From NCBI GenBank assembly GCA_035625725.1, contig DASPPB010000014.1, positions 1 to 64,000 of the forward strand: a stretch of 64,000 nt of DNA. Direction: 5' to 3'. Under the pieces are notes generated by a model. The model saw nothing but the letters and a program-made list of their open reading frames with translations. It was not told where the DNA came from and made no database searches. This DNA comes from GJ-E10 sp035625725 (GTDB lineage Bacteria > Pseudomonadota > Gammaproteobacteria > Burkholderiales > Burkholderiaceae_F). This document shows, piece after piece, positions 61,387-64,000 of the stretch (the stretch's first letter is position 1; each line of letters opens with the position of its first letter). The position numbers were made by a program, and so were the translations under genes.

Positions 61387-62721
61387 ATGGCCAATCCGTC
61401 CAGCAGCCCTGAGATCTCCTCCGTGCGCCGCGTCGTCGTTGCGAGCCTCGTCGGCACGTCGCTTGAGTGGTACGACTTTTTCATCTACGGCACGGCCGCC
61501 GCACTGGTCTTTAACCAGTTGTTCTTTCCGAGTTTCGAGCCGCTCGTCGGCACGCTGCTCGCCTTTACAACGTATGCCGTCGGATTCGTCTCGCGGCCGC
61601 TCGGCGGAATCATCTTCGGGCACTACGGCGATCGGATCGGCCGCAAGAACGTGCTGGTTGTCACGCTGCTGCTGATGGGCATCGCCACGTTCGTCATCGG
61701 GCTGCTGCCGACGTATGCAATGCTCGGCGTCTGGGCGCCCGTTTTGCTGGTCGTGCTGCGCTTTCTCCAGGGGCTTGGGCTCGGTGGCGAATGGGGCGGC
61801 GCCGTGCTGATGGCGCTCGAGTCGGGCGCGCGCAACCGTCGCGGAGTCAATGCCAGTTGGCCCCAGGTCGGCGTGCCGATCGGCCTGCTTCTGGCAAATG
61901 GCGTCTTGTCGCTGATGGGCGCCGTTACCTCGGATGCCGAGTTCAAATCCTGGGGCTGGCGGGTACCATTTCTTCTCAGCGGCGTGCTCGTCGTCTTTGG
62001 CATCTGGATCCGTAGGACAATCGCAGAGAGCCCGCTGTTTCGCGAGCTCGCCACAGGGCGCACCGAGGTGCGTGCGCCAGCGCTGGAGGTGCTTCAGCAC
62101 TATCCGAAGCAGGTTTTGTTGGCCATTGGCGCGCGCGTAGGCGTCGACGTTGCCTTTTACACCTTCGTCTTGTTCATCGCCACCTATGTCGCCACGTTCC
62201 TGAAGCTGCCTCGCGGCTATGCGCTCAACGCGGTGCTGATCGCGGCAGCTTGCCAGGTGGGGGCGATTCCAGCCTTCGGCGTGCTCTCCGACCGCTACGG
62301 GCGCCGGCCGATCTACCTGCTGGGTGCGATTGGCGCGGCGATATGGGTCTTCGTCTTCTTCGCACTGCTCGATACGGGCAATTTCACACTGATCGTCCTG
62401 GCGACAGTCATTGCGCTACTCCTGCATGCCGCGATGTACGGCCCGCAGGCCTCCTTCATAGCCGAGATGTTCCCGACCCGGGTGCGCTACAGCGGCGCGT
62501 CGATGGGCTACCAGCTCGCGGGCATACTTGGCGGCGCGCTCGCACCAATCGTCTCGGTCGCGCTGCTCGGCCGCTACGGTTCCTCGCTCGTGGTGTCCCT
62601 CTATGTGCTCGCCATGCTCACGGTCACCACGCTGTGCGTGCTTGCCGCGGAGGAAACCTCGCGCAGGGACTTGCACACGGACCCCATTGACCCAGGCGGG
62701 CGCTCGGCGCGGGCTTCGTGA
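61387..62721 (+). CDS. MHS-family (ProP/ShiA-like) MFS transporter
   Basis: A 444-aa 12-segment carrier of the metabolite:H+ symporter family. It opens with SLVGTSLEWYDFFIYGTAAAL, has the loop motif GHYGDRIGRKN, and VVLRFLQGLGLGGEWGGAVL, all diagnostic of MHS members such as ShiA and ProP. The pxpB start overlaps its stop, so it is probably the uptake system for 5-oxoproline or a related acid used by PxpBC. Confidence 0.92.
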   Translation: MANPSSSPEISSVRRVVVASLVGTSLEWYDFFIYGTAAALVFNQLFFPSFEPLVGTLLAFTTYAVGFVSRPLGGIIFGHYGDRIGRKNVLVVTLLLMGIATFVIGLLPTYAMLGVWAPVLLVVLRFLQGLGLGGEWGGAVLMALESGARNRRGVNASWPQVGVPIGLLLANGVLSLMGAVTSDAEFKSWGWRVPFLLSGVLVVFGIWIRRTIAESPLFRELATGRTEVRAPALEVLQHYPKQVLLAIGARVGVDVAFYTFVLFIATYVATFLKLPRGYALNAVLIAAACQVGAIPAFGVLSDRYGRRPIYLLGAIGAAIWVFVFFALLDTGNFTLIVLATVIALLLHAAMYGPQASFIAEMFPTRVRYSGASMGYQLAGILGGALAPIVSVALLGRYGSSLVVSLYVLAMLTVTTLCVLAAEETSRRDLHTDPIDPGGRSARAS

Positions 62722-63431
62722 TGCGTGTCAAAGCCGGAACCTGGCGTATGGCGCCGCTTGGCGATCGCGCGATGATCATCGAGTTCGGGCAGCACGTCGA
62801 TGCCGATACCAACGCACGCGTGCTGGCGGTCGCGCAAGCCATTTTGCGCGCTCCCTTGCCGGGCGTTACCGACGTCGTGCCCGCGTACGCAACCCTTGGC
62901 CTGCACTACCGCCCCGAGGCTCTTGATGGCCCCTCACCCTATGAGACCCTGCGCCGGCGGGTCGAGGTGCTTCTGGCCCAGGAGATCGAGTCGAGCAAGA
63001 CGGCGGCACGCCTCGTCGAGATACCGGTTCACTACGGCGGCGAATGGGGGCCCGATCTCGAGGTAGTCGCGCAGGCGTGCAAACTCACGCCGGACGAAGT
63101 GATCGCACGGCACGCGGCTCCGATCCACCGTGTATGCATGCTGGGCTTCGCGCCGGGGTTTCCTTACCTTGCAGGCCTTGACCCCCGCCTCGCAGTGCCA
63201 CGGCGCGCCACGCCGCGCACCGCCGTGCCGGCGGGCAGCGTGGCGATCGCGCGCGACCAAAGCGCCATCTACCCGTTGGACATACCGGGAGGATGGAATC
63301 TGATCGGGCGCACACCCGTGCGCCTGTTCGACCCGACGGCGCAGCCGCCATGCTTGCTTGCGCCCGGTGACGAAGTGCGTTTTGTGCCGATTTCTGCAGC
63401 GGAGTATCGCGCGTTGGAAGGTCGCAAATGA
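62721..63431 (+). CDS. pxpB: 5-oxoprolinase subunit PxpB (KipI-like)
   Basis: A 236-aa PxpB/KipI (allophanate hydrolase subunit 1 family) protein. Key blocks are PLGDRAMIIEFG, PVHYGGEWGPDLEVVA, MLGFAPGFPYLAGLDPRL and VPAGSVAI. With PxpA and PxpC it forms the ATP-dependent 5-oxoprolinase that opens pyroglutamate to glutamate. The ATG at 62721 overlaps the transporter stop by one base (a GTG at 62718 is possible). pxpC overlaps its end by 4 nt. Confidence 0.93.
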   Translation: MRVKAGTWRMAPLGDRAMIIEFGQHVDADTNARVLAVAQAILRAPLPGVTDVVPAYATLGLHYRPEALDGPSPYETLRRRVEVLLAQEIESSKTAARLVEIPVHYGGEWGPDLEVVAQACKLTPDEVIARHAAPIHRVCMLGFAPGFPYLAGLDPRLAVPRRATPRTAVPAGSVAIARDQSAIYPLDIPGGWNLIGRTPVRLFDPTAQPPCLLAPGDEVRFVPISAAEYRALEGRK

Positions 63432-64000
63432 CCATCGAGGTCGTCAAGCCCGGCGCGCTCTCGACGCTGCAGGACCTCGGACGAAACGGGTTTCAGCATT
63501 TAGGCGTCCCGGTGGGGGGCGTCATGGACGAACGGTCGCATCGAGTCGCCAACTTGCTCGTTGATAATTCAGAGCGCGAGGCGACACTCGAAATCACGCT
63601 GTTGGGTCCGAGTCTACTGTTCCACACGGTTGCATTGATCGCGATCGCTGGCGCCGATTTATCTGCGCGCATCGGCGAACACCTTGTTCCCGGGCACACG
63701 CCGGTGCTGGTGCGCGCGGGCAGTCGGCTCGACTTCGGGAGTCGAGTCGCGGGTGTGCGCGCATATCTCGCGGTTCATGGTGGCTTCGCGGTCCCGCCCG
63801 TCATGCACAGCAAGTCGACCTACCTGCGGGGCGGGTTCGGTGGCGTTCAGGGCCGCGCGTTGCGCAGGGGCGACGTGCTCGAGCTTGTGTCGGCCGACGC
63901 CGAGCGCGTGTATCCGAGGCTCGCGCGCACGTTGCGCGCGAGCCCGCTGTCGTTTGCCGCGCTCGGGAATCGACCGCAGCTGCCGGATGCGCCCATCCAT
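63428..64000 (+). CDS. pxpC: 5-oxoprolinase subunit PxpC (truncated by window end)
   Basis: Starts with ATG at 63428 inside the pxpB stop (ATGA) and stays open to the window end, 191 codons. The N-terminus MTIEVVKPGALSTLQDLGR and the following GVPVGGVMDERSHRVANLL are diagnostic of the PxpC/KipA (allophanate hydrolase subunit 2) family; AGADLSARI and YLAVHGGFAVPP follow. The protein should be about 320-340 aa, so some 130-150 residues lie beyond the window. pxpA is probably next. Confidence 0.92.
   Translation, partial: MTIEVVKPGALSTLQDLGRNGFQHLGVPVGGVMDERSHRVANLLVDNSEREATLEITLLGPSLLFHTVALIAIAGADLSARIGEHLVPGHTPVLVRAGSRLDFGSRVAGVRAYLAVHGGFAVPPVMHSKSTYLRGGFGGVQGRALRRGDVLELVSADAERVYPRLARTLRASPLSFAALGNRPQLPDAPIH

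Overview
The window is a dense, high-GC bacterial chromosome segment. Its gene neighbourhoods are typical of Betaproteobacteria, most likely Burkholderiales: an assimilatory sulfate cluster ordered cysI-DUF934-cysH-cysD-cysN, the block fmdB-DUF502-aspS-EEP-clsB, DUF493-lipB-lipA, mrdA-rodA-rlpA, and ccoI-ccoS. I cannot name a genus. I see no rRNA, tRNA, CRISPR array, intact insertion sequence or prophage.

Layout. 1-3.9 kb: an exported SYLF protein, a small [2Fe-2S] ferredoxin, a hydrolase, and the DUF493-lipB-lipA lipoate genes with overlapping starts. 3.9-10.1 kb (minus strand): an ABC-2 exporter pair, a membrane M48 peptidase with LemA, an MFS carrier and an acylphosphatase. 10.3-15.5 kb: the copper ATPase ccoI and a 49-residue ccoS behind a perfect FNR/ANR-type palindrome, a DUF4431 protein, a two-BON-domain lipoprotein, and rsmI facing away from it. 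15.5-19.5 kb: the cell-elongation genes rlpA, rodA and mrdA. 19.7-22.2 kb: a LOG-family protein and a beta-CASP metallo-beta-lactamase. 22.2-28.8 kb: a compact sulfate-to-sulfide cluster with a siroheme chelatase and a TauE/SafE permease. 29-39.8 kb: ssb, a histidinol-phosphatase-like enzyme, kup, fmdB, DUF502, aspS, an EEP hydrolase and clsB, then an ArnT-like transferase and a PAP2 phosphatase. 40-47.3 kb: a SWIB protein with a lysine-rich tail, a stand-alone HNH nuclease, a CYTH-CHAD protein, a degenerate EAL protein, an acyl-CoA synthetase-GNAT fusion and a glutathione transferase.

From about 47.5 kb onward genes are more loosely spaced and gaps of 0.3-0.8 kb appear. This part holds a methyltransferase, an exported dienelactone-hydrolase-like protein, a bacteriohemerythrin, a DUF302 protein, a small Rap1a/HdeA-like exported protein, a MerA-like flavoprotein, a patatin, CstA-YbdD, an AlgH-like protein with a signal peptide, a PagL-like lipid A deacylase and an alpha/beta hydrolase. 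The right edge is an MHS-type transporter followed by pxpB and the start of pxpC, a 5-oxoproline use module that runs off the window.

How the genes work together. The clearest pathway is sulfate assimilation: CysDN makes APS, a CysH with iron-sulfur cysteines reduces it, CysI makes sulfide, and CbiX supplies siroheme iron insertion. LipB and LipA build lipoyl cofactor. MrdA, RodA and RlpA act in lateral wall growth and septal clean-up. CcoI and CcoS mature a cbb3 oxidase whose structural genes are not in the window. The most unusual items are the SWIB protein, the EAL protein that has lost its catalytic signatures, the exported AlgH-like protein, and the accessory stretch at 48-60 kb.
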